Shown: piece after piece, positions 9,365-18,202 of the stretch
How positions within the stretch are numbered: the stretch's first letter is position 1
Layout of the letters: each line of letters begins with the position of its first letter
Source of the DNA: Lachnospiraceae bacterium
GTDB lineage: Bacteria > Bacillota > Clostridia > Lachnospirales > Lachnospiraceae
Direction of reading: 5' to 3'
DNA: 64,000 bases
Assembly (NCBI GenBank): GCA_017463255.1
Contig: JAFTPP010000003.1
Location: 218,230-282,229, forward strand
The notes under the pieces: model-generated
Told to the model about the DNA's origin: nothing
The model's input: only the letters and a program-made list of their open reading frames with translations
The model's database searches: none
Position numbers and translations under genes: made by a program

Positions 9365-10312
9365 ATGTATAAAATCGGTATCGATTTAGGCGGAACCAAT
9401 ATTAAAGCCGGCATCGTTGATGCCTCCTATCATATTATCGACGAAGCAAGTGTTAAAACCCTTGCCCACCGTCCTTATATGGAAGTCATTGATGACATGG
9501 CTAATCTGGTTTTGTCCCTTATTCAAAAGAATAATATCCCGATGGAGGACATAGAAGGTGTAGGAATCGGAAGCCCCGGTTTAATTGATGCCGCAAACGG
9601 CATCGTAGCTTATTCTAATAACTTCAATTGGGAAAATGTTCCACTGTGTAAAGAGTTGGAAACGCGTTTACAAAAAAGAACCGCCATATCCAACGATGCT
9701 AACTGTGCTGCCTTGGGAGAGCAAAAAGCAGGTGCCGCCAAAGATTGTAAAAATGTAATTATGATTACCCTCGGAACCGGTGTTGGGGGAGGCATCATAA
9801 TTGACGGACACATTTTTGAAGGCGGACATGCCGGTGGCGCAGAACTTGGGCATACCATGTTAATCGCAAACGGCGAACCCTGTACCTGTGGAAGAAAAGG
9901 ATGTATTGAAGCTTATGTATCTGCCACGGCGCTAATCCGTGATACCAAACGTGCCGCAACTAAAAATCCGTCAAGCGTCATACACACGCTTTGTAACCAC
10001 AACTTAGACAATATCAACGGAAAAACCGTATTTGATGCAGCTTTACAAAATGATGCAACCGCACTTACCGTTAAGGATAACTACATTAGTTATCTTGGCG
10101 AAGCTATCTGCGATTACATTAATGTATTCCGCCCGGACGTGGTTCTTTTAAGCGGGGGCGTATGTAATCAGGGTGAAGCATTGACCCAACCCTTAAACGA
10201 ATATATTAAAAGCCGTTGCTTTGGAACGGACAAAGCATTTATTCCGCCCGTAAGAATCGCAACTCTTGGGAATCATGCCGGAACCATCGGTGCTGCAGCA
10301 TTATTGGAATAA
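9365..10312 (+). CDS. ROK-family sugar kinase (glucokinase/mannokinase-like)
   Basis: ATP-dependent hexose kinase of 315 residues. The phosphate loop IGIDLGGTNIKAG opens the protein, DANCAALGE supplies the catalytic Asp region, and the ROK signature with zinc ligands is seen as ELGHTML...CTCGRKGCIEAYVSA around 155-185. It follows the AraC gene by 19 bases with ribosome site GGAAAGGAAG, so they form an operon. Glucose is the commonest substrate for this type; mannose or glucose released from mannan oligosaccharides fits the context, but specificity is not readable. Confidence 0.9.
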   Translation: MYKIGIDLGGTNIKAGIVDASYHIIDEASVKTLAHRPYMEVIDDMANLVLSLIQKNNIPMEDIEGVGIGSPGLIDAANGIVAYSNNFNWENVPLCKELETRLQKRTAISNDANCAALGEQKAGAAKDCKNVIMITLGTGVGGGIIIDGHIFEGGHAGGAELGHTMLIANGEPCTCGRKGCIEAYVSATALIRDTKRAATKNPSSVIHTLCNHNLDNINGKTVFDAALQNDATALTVKDNYISYLGEAICDYINVFRPDVVLLSGGVCNQGEALTQPLNEYIKSRCFGTDKAFIPPVRIATLGNHAGTIGAAALLE

Positions 10313-10322
10313 TAAGCATAAA

Positions 10323-10366
10323 AAAGGGAATCACTCAGCTAACCGCTGTGATTCCCTTTCATTTTT
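10323..10366. terminator. Bidirectional terminator between ROK and epimerase
   Basis: AAAGGGAATCAC at 10323-10334 pairs perfectly with GTGATTCCCTTT at 10348-10359, with a T-rich tail on the plus side and A-rich lead for the minus side. It separates two convergent genes. Confidence 0.85.
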
Positions 10367-10370
10367 CTTA

Positions 10371-11546
10371 TTAAATCTGTGGATTTCTGCGTATTACTTC
10401 AAAGCACATTCTTCCGTTATGGTATGGACACTTCCAAGGCTCTACAATAGGTTTCTTTGTAGACGGTACACCGTTAATATCCACTTCTGAATACCATTCA
10501 CTGCCTTCACGCTTATCAAGAATATACTCTTTGATATATTCCCACTGTGCCTTCGCTGCTTCAAGATATTCTTTTTTCTCAGGTGATTTTTCATAACCGT
10601 TGATAAAACCAACAACTGTTTCTGCCTGAACCCACCATACTCTCAGAGTGTTTACCACACCGCGCTCACATTCATTGCTCAAAGAATGTCCGTCAAATGC
10701 CACATTGTAAATATTCTGTGTTAAATCCTTGGTCATAGGTGACATCTTGGCTTCGTATTCTGCATCCCCTAACACTTCCACACCACGGTCAATGAGCCAT
10801 GCTGTTTCAATATCATGTCCGTATGAGTGTAAATCAATTAAGGTATTATAATCTGCATCAAAGAATACTTCCTGACGGTGTAATGCAGGATTATACATTT
10901 TTTCTAAGAAAATATCCATAATCCATCTAAGTCTGTCTGCAACTTCTTCGTTTTTATCCACTCTGTATAATTCTGTATATGCTTCGAATACATGCAAAAG
11001 AGTGTTCATGGTCTTTTCTGCCATAACTCCGTTTTCAGAAAGCTTATCATTTTCCATATCTTCAAATTCTTTTGTGAAGCATTCCTTATATCCCTTATCA
11101 TCCATACATCTTGTTTCAATTAAGTTATATAATTCATATGCTTTCTTAAGAGCATCCTTATCGCCGCTTGCTTCATAGTAAGAAGATAATGCATAGATAC
11201 AAAATGCCTGATTATAGGTATGCTTCAAATCTTCGTATGGTTTTCCATCATAAGTAAGGGACCAATAAATACCGCCATTTACATCATCAAAGCAATAGTT
11301 TTTAATGAAGTTGTAACAATGTTTTGCTTCCTCTAATAACTTAGGATCTTTTAAAAGAGTATATGCATTGGAAAAGAACCATAAAATTCTGCTATGTAAA
11401 ATACAGCCCTTTACTGCCTCTTTATCCGGTGTAAGACTGTCAAAATCCATATAGCCGTAATATCCGCCATATTCCTTATCTTTCAAATCAGACCAAAAAG
11501 GAATAATTTTGTTAATCAAATGTTCTTTAATTTCATTTACCATCAT
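10371..11546 (-). CDS. AGE-family cellobiose/mannobiose 2-epimerase
   Basis: A 391-residue (alpha/alpha)6-barrel protein of the N-acylglucosamine 2-epimerase family. The motifs FWSDLKDKEYGGYYGYMD, GCILHSRILWFFS and LHSYGHDIETAWL (a catalytic His) match cellobiose 2-epimerases more closely than GlcNAc epimerases. In mannan loci of related bacteria such enzymes turn beta-1,4-mannobiose into mannosyl-glucose. The usual partner, a GH130 phosphorylase, is not in this window. GAGGG lies 9 bases before the first of two ATG codons. Own promoter at 11588-11617. Substrate mannobiose is inferred from context. Confidence 0.85.
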   Translation of the reverse strand: MMVNEIKEHLINKIIPFWSDLKDKEYGGYYGYMDFDSLTPDKEAVKGCILHSRILWFFSNAYTLLKDPKLLEEAKHCYNFIKNYCFDDVNGGIYWSLTYDGKPYEDLKHTYNQAFCIYALSSYYEASGDKDALKKAYELYNLIETRCMDDKGYKECFTKEFEDMENDKLSENGVMAEKTMNTLLHVFEAYTELYRVDKNEEVADRLRWIMDIFLEKMYNPALHRQEVFFDADYNTLIDLHSYGHDIETAWLIDRGVEVLGDAEYEAKMSPMTKDLTQNIYNVAFDGHSLSNECERGVVNTLRVWWVQAETVVGFINGYEKSPEKKEYLEAAKAQWEYIKEYILDKREGSEWYSEVDINGVPSTKKPIVEPWKCPYHNGRMCFEVIRRNPQI

Positions 11547-11587
11547 AGTATTTAACCCTCGTTCCTTTTACTTTCTTACTTCTACTC

Positions 11588-11617
11588 ATTATTGAATGGA
11601 ATTCTTTTGCTTGTCAA
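11588..11617 (-). promoter_or_regulatory. Sigma-A-type promoter of the epimerase gene
   Basis: On the minus strand a perfect TTGACA (11612-11617) is followed after 18 bases by AATAAT (11588-11593). It lies about 40 bases before the start codon. Confidence 0.65.
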
Positions 11618-11656
11618 CCACCGATTAACCTGTAAACTCATTTTTGTTAAATATGC

Positions 11657-12574
11657 TTAACAAATTTCTTTTTGTAAAGTTACAAAATCAAGTACGCCAA
11701 GTATCCTCATAGCTTCTTCCCAATCTTGTTCTCCTACCATTGGCCAATTGCATTCCCCGGTTCTTTTTTTACAAAGTTCCATTGCAAGCTTTACACAAGG
11801 ATCACACAAGTTCTCTCCTGTATACGCTAACTGTAAAGAAACTCTTGACCAGCCCGGCACTGTTTCAAACAGACCGCTTTCTTCCATTTCATTCCATAAT
11901 CCTTTCACATCATAAGGAACCTGACAAAATTCTATATCCCATGCTCCGTCCACGCCATGCATTATGACAAATGCCGCCTTTTTCGGAATCCCGAAAGAGT
12001 TAGCGCACGCACCCGCATTCACAATGCGTTTTCCCATATATTCAAAGCTTCCCTGAATATGGGTATGGGCATTAATCAATAATTCTGTGGGAAGATTCTT
12101 TAACACTTCCTTTGTATTTTCATCCCCAAACTGTAATAGCTCATTATTTCTTGTTAAAGAACCGTGGGCAACCATAACAGTGGGCATGCCATCCCATTCC
12201 ATCTTTTTACAAATGGGCATACTTTCAAAAAAAGCAATATCCTCTTTTGTCAAATTCCGGTAGGTATATAAAAGGCTTCCGCTGGTAGAATTATCAAGCC
12301 ACACCGTAGGGTTTGCAGTACCTAATGAGTGATGATAGTTAATCAGGTAATCTTCCCTGTTGCCGCGGATAAAGGTACACTTTGCCTGTTGTTTTATTTG
12401 GTACAACAACGCCATGGTACGTTCCGGGCAGGAGTAATCACTTACATAGTCTCCTAAAAAGATATACTCATCTACCTTTTGTTCTTTTGCATAATTTAAT
12501 GCTGCTTCTAAAGCAAAATGATTGCTGTGAATGTCAGCAATCACAGCAATCTTTTTTGAAAATTCCTTAGTCAT
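11657..12574 (-). CDS. Calcineurin-like metallophosphoesterase
   Basis: A 305-residue phosphoesterase with the dimetal motifs in order: ADIHSN (about 12-17), GDYVSD (about 41-46), GNRED, VAHGS and NAHTH (about 192-196). The N-terminal part resembles the DiaA/YfcE-like metallophosphatases used on phosphoesters or dinucleotides. C-terminal 100 residues are helical and unassigned. It directly follows the YqeY gene with two bases between, so both share a transcript. Substrate unknown. Confidence 0.85.
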   Translation of the reverse strand: MTKEFSKKIAVIADIHSNHFALEAALNYAKEQKVDEYIFLGDYVSDYSCPERTMALLYQIKQQAKCTFIRGNREDYLINYHHSLGTANPTVWLDNSTSGSLLYTYRNLTKEDIAFFESMPICKKMEWDGMPTVMVAHGSLTRNNELLQFGDENTKEVLKNLPTELLINAHTHIQGSFEYMGKRIVNAGACANSFGIPKKAAFVIMHGVDGAWDIEFCQVPYDVKGLWNEMEESGLFETVPGWSRVSLQLAYTGENLCDPCVKLAMELCKKRTGECNWPMVGEQDWEEAMRILGVLDFVTLQKEIC

Positions 12575-12576
12575 CT

Positions 12577-13023
12577 TTATTTTAATATCTCTCCAACCAG
12601 TTTATTAACCAAAGCACCGTCTGCCTTACCTTTTACTCTTGGCATCAGTTCTTTCATTACTTTTCCTTTATCCTTAGCTGTAGGCTCTGCAATTCCAAGT
12701 TCATTTAAAACCGCCTGAATCACTTCACGGATTGCATCCTCACCCATTTCTTCAGGAGCAAATTCCTGCAATACTTTAAGACGCATTTCACATTGTTCAA
12801 TAATATCTGTACGGTCCTTTGGTGCTAACTCCAAAGTTTCCTTGGTCTGTCTGATTTCTTTTTTAATTACTTCATTTTCCTCGTCTTCTGTTAAATCCGC
12901 TCTTTTATCAATGGCCTTATTCTTTAACGCTCCGAGCAAAAGAGATAATGTCTCTTTTCTTTCTTTATCCTTATCTTTCATTGCAGCATACATTGCGCTT
13001 CTTACTGCTTCTGTCTTACTCAT
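12577..13023 (-). CDS. yqeY: GatB/YqeY domain protein
   Basis: A 148-residue YqeY protein. The N-terminal helical part (KTEAVRSAMYAAMKDKDKER, then LLLGALKNKAID) and C-terminal tail like the GatB tail (GKVMKELMPRVKGKADG) are standard for the family, and the length is usual. YqeY resembles the tRNA-binding domain of GatB amidotransferase; its exact role is not known. It sits between the zinc-ribbon protein gene and the phosphoesterase gene, all on one strand. Confidence 0.92.
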   Translation of the reverse strand: MSKTEAVRSAMYAAMKDKDKERKETLSLLLGALKNKAIDKRADLTEDEENEVIKKEIRQTKETLELAPKDRTDIIEQCEMRLKVLQEFAPEEMGEDAIREVIQAVLNELGIAEPTAKDKGKVMKELMPRVKGKADGALVNKLVGEILK

Positions 13024-13042
13024 TGTTGTCTATGCCTCCACA

Positions 13043-13582
13043 TTAATTAATATTTTCCCAACAAAAATAGCATTTATATCCGCTTCTCGAATATGCGCTC
13101 ACTATATTTTCCGCTCCGCAGTAACCGCACTTGCATATTGCAGCACCTTGCGGAACCGGGTCACCACTCATATATCTGCCGCCCATATTCCTTCCTTCAC
13201 TGGCACGTTCCCTTCGCACTGCATCTTCCCGCATTTCCCTCTGATGCTCCAACTGGTCTTCCCTTGCCTTTTTCTCCAAATACTCAAGGGTTGACTGTTG
13301 TTTTTGGTTGGCAGATGTCTCTGTAGCAGAAGTTACCTTGGTATGTACCTGCCCTGCCTGATTCCCGTTACGGACTGTCTGGGTTTGCGTGGCTGTATAT
13401 TGTCCCTGTTTCGGCGGAACATAAGGTCTCTGCTGATACTGTCCCTGCTGATACGGACTTTGCCTATACTGCCTTTGTTGATACGCCTGTCCCTGCCTGC
13501 CTCTTGCATTTGCTTTCGAAGCACCCTTTGCAGTGGAAACAATAACGCACACCACTATGAAAAAAAAGACTATAATTCCCAT
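13043..13582 (-). CDS. Membrane-anchored Gln/Tyr-rich protein with C-terminal zinc ribbon
   Basis: I do not recognise this 179-residue protein. It begins with a single membrane helix (MGIIVFFFIVVCVIVSTA), followed by a low-complexity stretch of QGQ/YQQ/QY repeats (about 28-70), a charged helical stretch (YLEKKAREDQLEHQREMRED) and at the end two CxxC pairs (CKCGYCGAEN and YKCYFCWEN) that look like a zinc ribbon. The layout suggests a membrane-tethered adaptor with a cytoplasmic zinc-binding tail. Ribosome site and compact neighbour spacing support it as a real gene. No function is assigned. Confidence 0.7.
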   Translation of the reverse strand: MGIIVFFFIVVCVIVSTAKGASKANARGRQGQAYQQRQYRQSPYQQGQYQQRPYVPPKQGQYTATQTQTVRNGNQAGQVHTKVTSATETSANQKQQSTLEYLEKKAREDQLEHQREMREDAVRRERASEGRNMGGRYMSGDPVPQGAAICKCGYCGAENIVSAYSRSGYKCYFCWENIN

Positions 13583-13616
13583 GAATTCCTATTCCTGTCA
13601 CACACTTTATAATATA

Positions 13617-14369
13617 TTATAACATTTTTGTTACGATAGATTCTTCTTCCATCTGCTTTTTCTGCATCATGATACGGTATTCATCCAATACCTCATTCTT
13701 CTTTTGTTCAGAAACCGCTTTGCCGATATCCAAATCTTCAATACCACTCTGGGCAGATGTCTGCTGCAATGCTGCATTGGAATTATAATTCATTCCGTAT
13801 TCTAAGGCATTCATACTTGCTCCCGCAGTGGTTCTTGCTTCATTGACTTTATTAATGGCATTATCAATCGCACCGATATCAAATTTACCGGTTACATTAT
13901 ATCCTTCAATTCCAAGGCTTTCCAAAGTTGCATCTGCCATCTGGATTTTCATACCTGTGCCGTCCGGGTTACCTGCTGTTTCCATGGTACCCATACTTCC
14001 GTCAAGAAGCTTCTTCGTATTAAACTCTGTTCCTTTTGCAAGGTCCTTAATACCCGCAAGTGCTCCGTCAATATCCTTCTGGATAGCCTGTAAATCGGAA
14101 TCCGAATTGGTTCCGTTCATGGCTTTCACACTTAATTCCCTAATTTTCTGTAAATATTCATTAATTCCGCCAAGGGCACCGTCTTCTACTGTAAGGGCAG
14201 CTTTCGCAGCTCCCATATTCTCTTCGCCGGCCCGTAAGCCTTTGTTCTGAGTCTCTAATTTTTTCGCAATTGTTAAGCCCGCAGCATCATCTGCAGCGCC
14301 CTGAATACGCTTACCGCTTGCAATGTTTCCATAATTCAAACTTGTATTAATTCCTGAAATACTACTCAT
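13617..14369 (-). CDS. Short divergent flagellin-like protein
   Basis: A 250-residue protein with a flagellin N-terminal domain: SGKRIQGAADDAAGLTIAKKL and later INEYLQKIRELSVKAMNGTNSDSDLQAIQKDID are close to flagellin. The first 15 residues are shorter than usual and lack the common MRINHN start. The C-terminus also departs: where flagellins end in a conserved ANQ..LSLL helix, this ends with MQKKQMEEESIVTKML. It is preceded by a FlaG gene. It may be a minor filament or cap-related subunit, or a decayed paralogue; the main flagellin is not in the window. Confidence 0.8.
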   Translation of the reverse strand: MSSISGINTSLNYGNIASGKRIQGAADDAAGLTIAKKLETQNKGLRAGEENMGAAKAALTVEDGALGGINEYLQKIRELSVKAMNGTNSDSDLQAIQKDIDGALAGIKDLAKGTEFNTKKLLDGSMGTMETAGNPDGTGMKIQMADATLESLGIEGYNVTGKFDIGAIDNAINKVNEARTTAGASMNALEYGMNYNSNAALQQTSAQSGIEDLDIGKAVSEQKKNEVLDEYRIMMQKKQMEEESIVTKML

Positions 14370-14394
14370 AACCCATCCTCCTTATCCTAAGTAA

Positions 14395-14874
14395 CTAAAA
14401 ACCTTCATCCATTAGCATTCCGCGCATGGTATGGATACGTTCCAACATTTTCTGTACCCCTTCCGGCGGAATCTCTTTAATAATTTCCTTACTCTCTGCA
14501 TCTGTAATAGTTATCTTAATTCTGCCTATCTTCTCGTCATACTCAAAGCTCGCATTGGTTTTTTGAGGTTCCACTCTGTGATTTGCATTTTCCACAGCGT
14601 TTTTCGTCATTACTCTCTGGTATTCCTCTTCCTTTTGTGCGGCAGTTCTTGTCTTTTCCTTAACCGGAGCTTCCGGGTTCATGGGATTTTGTTTTCTGAC
14701 CACTGTCTGCAAGGAAGGTTTTACAAAACTCTCAGAAGCAGCAACTTCGGGTATTGTTCTTTTTTTGGCAACCGGCTCCTGCTTCCTCACTGATTCTGTA
14801 ACTTCAATCTTGTTATGTGTTGAAGCATGATGTGGTTGTACTGATACTTTTGGTTCCGATATCTTTTGCATCAT
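14395..14874 (-). CDS. flaG: FlaG family protein
   Basis: A 159-residue protein with a variable N-terminal half rich in Lys/Glu/Pro and a C-terminal FlaG domain (about 105-157: FEYDEKIGRIKITITD, IIKEIPPEGVQKML). FlaG proteins affect flagellar filament length. GGAGG lies just before tandem ATG codons. It is 25 bases upstream of the flagellin-like gene and has a strong sigma-A-like promoter, so both are one operon. The N-terminal extension is longer than in many FlaG proteins. Confidence 0.85.
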   Translation of the reverse strand: MMQKISEPKVSVQPHHASTHNKIEVTESVRKQEPVAKKRTIPEVAASESFVKPSLQTVVRKQNPMNPEAPVKEKTRTAAQKEEEYQRVMTKNAVENANHRVEPQKTNASFEYDEKIGRIKITITDAESKEIIKEIPPEGVQKMLERIHTMRGMLMDEGF

Positions 14875-14910
14875 CTACCTCCTATCATACCATACAACTG
14901 TTCCAATTTA

Positions 14911-14939
14911 ATTATAGTCGCAAATTTATGCTTTTTCAA
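14911..14939 (-). promoter_or_regulatory. Promoter of the flaG-flagellin operon
   Basis: On the minus strand TTGAAA (14934-14939), 17 bases, then a perfect TATAAT (14911-14916). It overlaps the end of the upstream phosphoesterase gene. A sigma-A type box is notable for a flagellin gene, which usually uses sigma-28; I saw no clear sigma-28 box. Confidence 0.6.
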
Positions 14940-15903
14940 GGGTATTTGTCAGGCAATTCAAGAAGCGATGTTCTATTTCTGACTTATAATTCTTCTCATG
15001 CGCTTCAAGCCATTCCTTTGGTACAAATCCACCGGCCATTTCCTTGTGTCCGCCACCGCTTCCGATATCCTTTAGAGCCTCCTGAATCAATCTGCCGGCA
15101 TCTACTACCCCTGCCTCACAACGCACTGAAAACTTCATTCCGTCTTTCCTCAAAGCATATACAATGGAAACCGACACCACATCCAGGGAAAGGATAAATT
15201 CCGAAATAATGGCAATCAGTCCATCCGGGCAATCAAAAGGTATGGTTGCAAATCCCACTTTATCGCACACCTTAATATCATCCAAAGCAGCCGCATATGC
15301 TTTTAATTCCGCAAATTCCATAACATTACTGTACATAATGCTTATTTTACTCACATCTGCCATCTTATACACATATGCGAACATGTCTACATCAAGCTCT
15401 GTCACCCCGCGCATAAAATCAGCAGTATCCATCTTAATACCATATGCAAGGGCACTTGCCACATCAGTATCCATTGGTGTTCCGGTTTTATAGTAATACT
15501 CCGCTATGATGGAAGAACAGGCTCCCACCATTCGTACATCTTTATAATTATATTCACATTCCACGTAAGTTGGATGATGATCCACACAGGCAACTTCCGT
15601 TCCCACAAAATCTGTAAGATTTGCATTATACTTTTGTGCATCCACTGTTACAATAAAATCGTCTGCACCCATGTCATTTACTTCATTGATAGGATATACA
15701 TCAATTCCAAACACTTCAAACATCATCTTGGTACTTAATTTTTCCACGGTTCCTGCATAGCAAATGGTTGCTTCTACACCGTGCTTATTTAAAAAACGCT
15801 GTAAACCAAAGGCACTCGCCACCGCATCCGGGTCCGGATAATTATGTGTCTGAATATAATTCTTATGTCCTTGTAATAATGTAACCAAATCCATTGGATT
15901 CAT
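14926..15903 (-). CDS. DHH/DHHA1 phosphoesterase, NrnA-like
   Basis: A 325-residue DHH-family phosphoesterase. Metal-binding motifs are in order: NYPDPDAVASA (about 21-31), the degenerate VTVDAQ, VDHHP (about 112-116) and, in the DHHA1 half, GSGGGHKEMAGG (about 283-294). The architecture equals NrnA/oligoribonuclease and pAp phosphatase enzymes. First motif has NYPDPD rather than the common HxxPDxD, a substitution (His to Asn) worth noting. GAGG is 8 bases before the start. It lies downstream of holA and degV. Confidence 0.85.
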   Translation of the reverse strand: MNPMDLVTLLQGHKNYIQTHNYPDPDAVASAFGLQRFLNKHGVEATICYAGTVEKLSTKMMFEVFGIDVYPINEVNDMGADDFIVTVDAQKYNANLTDFVGTEVACVDHHPTYVECEYNYKDVRMVGACSSIIAEYYYKTGTPMDTDVASALAYGIKMDTADFMRGVTELDVDMFAYVYKMADVSKISIMYSNVMEFAELKAYAAALDDIKVCDKVGFATIPFDCPDGLIAIISEFILSLDVVSVSIVYALRKDGMKFSVRCEAGVVDAGRLIQEALKDIGSGGGHKEMAGGFVPKEWLEAHEKNYKSEIEHRFLNCLTNTLEKA

Positions 15904-15930
15904 GTTTGTGTCCTCACTTTATGCATAAAT

Positions 15931-16908
15931 TTATCTGCTGTACTGTATTATTATCATTTCTACGGCCAAAGTATCACTAATCCGGCCTTTTTTCACATCT
16001 TCTTCCATTTTTACGCAATCATTTACAGCCTGTTTTAACCCCGGTGTTGTAAAACGGGAGGCTTGGTCCATATACTTTCTTACAAGCCATTCCTGTGCTC
16101 CGATTTTTGCTGCAATACTATTTTTATCAAGTCCTTTACCTCTTAATTCCCTAACCATTAAGAGTTGATTAAACTGCTTTGCTACCAAAAATAAAATTCT
16201 CATAGGGGGCTCTTTTAGCGCCAGCATGTCTCCATATACCTCTAATGCCTGCTTCTGACGCTTTAAGGCAATGGCTTCCACTAAGTCAAATATTTTGGAA
16301 TTGATTCTTGTATAGCAGATGGCTTCCACATCCTCGGGTGTTATTCCCGGACATTCCCCCACATAGCTTATGAGCTTTTCAAGCTCCGTCCTCATATTGT
16401 TCATATCAGAGCCTGTCTTTTCCACAAAAAGCTGATAGGCATTCTCGGTTATCTGCTTATTCTCATTCTTTAATATGGTTAAAATCCAACGTTTCAAATC
16501 GTTGTCTTTTAATATTTCATAAGCCTCTACTTTTCCTTTGGCACTTACAGTCTTATAAAGTTTACTTCTCTTATCAACCTCTTCTTCCACAAAGACAAAA
16601 AAAGTACTTCCTGAAGCCTCATTCAGATATTCTGCCAGTTTTTCCCCATTGCTTCCAAACAATCCGCTATTTTCAATGAGAATCACTCTTTTATCTGCAA
16701 AAAAGGGCATAGTTTCAGCAAGATCAATAACCTGTGCCACATTAATGTCTTTTCCTTCATAACGGTTCACATTCATGGAATCCAAGTCCTTACATAAGGC
16801 ATCCATCAAAAAATCCCTGTAGCGCTTACGTTGATACGCTTCAGCACCGCATAAAAGATAAATATTACTAAATTGTCCGGCTTTAATATCTTCCACAATG
16901 GTTGACAT
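15931..16908 (-). CDS. holA: DNA polymerase III delta subunit
   Basis: A 325-residue HolA protein, the clamp-loader subunit that opens the beta clamp. Order of features: N-terminal YLLCGAEAYQRKRY (HolA form of the ATPase fold without a real Walker A), MPFFADKRVILIENSGLF, and the C-terminal helical collar with AKQFNQLLMVRELRGKG. Length is normal. It is a standard single-copy housekeeping gene. Confidence 0.93.
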   Translation of the reverse strand: MSTIVEDIKAGQFSNIYLLCGAEAYQRKRYRDFLMDALCKDLDSMNVNRYEGKDINVAQVIDLAETMPFFADKRVILIENSGLFGSNGEKLAEYLNEASGSTFFVFVEEEVDKRSKLYKTVSAKGKVEAYEILKDNDLKRWILTILKNENKQITENAYQLFVEKTGSDMNNMRTELEKLISYVGECPGITPEDVEAICYTRINSKIFDLVEAIALKRQKQALEVYGDMLALKEPPMRILFLVAKQFNQLLMVRELRGKGLDKNSIAAKIGAQEWLVRKYMDQASRFTTPGLKQAVNDCVKMEEDVKKGRISDTLAVEMIIIQYSR

Positions 16909-16939
16909 AATATCCTCATTTCTATTTTATCATTCACCA

Positions 16940-17791
16940 CTATTTTTCGTAAAAAAGAACTCCTAAAGTATTGGGACCGCAATGGCTTGAAATAACGCCG
17001 CCCGCACGGGTCTCAATAATTTCTTCAAAATAATTTAACTTGGAAAGTTCTGCTTTTACTGCATTTACTACCTCCAAAGAACAACCCGAATGGGTAATAA
17101 ATACTCTTTTACTGTCCGCCTCCATTAACTCAGGAGTCAGTTGTTCTACATACTTCATGATTACACCTTCAATATTGCCCCTGAATTTCTTGGCAACTCC
17201 CATTTTTCCGTCAACAACGGATATCTGAGGCTTAATTTTTAATGCGCCGCCGAACAAAGCTGTTACAGCGCTGCATCTGCCGCCTCTATGCAAAAAAGTA
17301 AAAGAATCTACCACAAAGCTTGCACGGACTTTATCTCTCACTGCCTCGATTCCTGCTACAATTTCTTCTGCACTTTTTCCTTCTAAAGCCATCTCTGCCG
17401 CACGAATTACCTGCAAACCGATACCCGTAGAAAGATTCATGGAATCTATTACATGTAATTTGGCATATTTTAGTTCATCTGCGATTAATCTGAACACATT
17501 ACAAGTAGTCGACATCTGCTCTGAGATTCCAAACACAATCATATGAGTATCTTTATCATCAAAAGCAGAAAAAGCATTCCATGCTGTTTCAAATCCTACT
17601 GCTGCCGTTTTCGGTGTCTGACCTGTCTTATCAGACCATTCATAGATTTCATCAGGAGTCAGTTCCACTCCGTCCAAATAGCTTTTTTCATCCATAACAA
17701 TGTTCAAAGGGATGATCTGAATATCGTATTTTTGCACTAAATCCTTTAATAAATCACAAGTGCTGTCCGCAAAAATTTTAATTTTTTCCAT
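16940..17791 (-). CDS. DegV family fatty-acid-binding protein
   Basis: A 283-residue DegV protein. ADSTCDL at the start, TPKTAAVGFETAWNAF in the middle and the lipid-pocket motif FLHRGGRCSAVTALFGG near 165-180 are diagnostic. DegV/FakB proteins bind an acyl chain and present it to the FakA kinase for fatty-acid incorporation. No fakA is seen here. Encoded just upstream of holA on the same strand. Confidence 0.93.
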   Translation of the reverse strand: MEKIKIFADSTCDLLKDLVQKYDIQIIPLNIVMDEKSYLDGVELTPDEIYEWSDKTGQTPKTAAVGFETAWNAFSAFDDKDTHMIVFGISEQMSTTCNVFRLIADELKYAKLHVIDSMNLSTGIGLQVIRAAEMALEGKSAEEIVAGIEAVRDKVRASFVVDSFTFLHRGGRCSAVTALFGGALKIKPQISVVDGKMGVAKKFRGNIEGVIMKYVEQLTPELMEADSKRVFITHSGCSLEVVNAVKAELSKLNYFEEIIETRAGGVISSHCGPNTLGVLFYEK

Positions 17792-17876
17792 AGAATCCTT
17801 TCTTACTCATTACCCTGAGTAATATGTAAAAATGATTCCCTCATAAAAAACAAACCCCATATAATATAACACATTT

Positions 17877-18200
17877 TTATTTTTTTCGATACTTTTTCTC
17901 AATTACCACAACATAAACCGCCATAGCCGCTATTGCCTCAAACATAGTACCAAGGATAGTAATGATGACTCCCGGTGAATTATCCCCCTGCAAAAGTGGC
18001 AGTCCAAGCAGAATCAGAATGATGCCATATACAATCCATAAAATCCCCAACGCCCGATTGTATGCCTTAACATCCTCCATCTTAAGAGTCTGTGCATTGG
18101 CCCAAAACCCAAACGCTTTTTGCTTTTTACTAAAAATATCAACAATTCCCATGATAATGAACAGAACGCCCATAACTGTCCAAATAATAAATGCTGCCAT
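17877..18200 (-). CDS. Small three-helix membrane protein
   Basis: A 107-residue integral membrane protein with three hydrophobic helices (about 3-22, 50-68 and 75-100) and the conserved-looking phrase KAYNRALGILWIVYGIILILLGLPLL, which resembles DUF3784-type small membrane proteins. The start is two bases after the hydrolase stop, indicating an operon. No function is known to me. Confidence 0.7.
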   Translation of the reverse strand: MAAFIIWTVMGVLFIIMGIVDIFSKKQKAFGFWANAQTLKMEDVKAYNRALGILWIVYGIILILLGLPLLQGDNSPGVIITILGTMFEAIAAMAVYVVVIEKKYRKK

Positions 18201-18202
18201 AA

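Noticed and set aside
12842..13294. 150-residue plus-strand frame
   Set aside because: Antisense to yqeY and the zinc-ribbon gene; no ribosome site and no recognisable motif.
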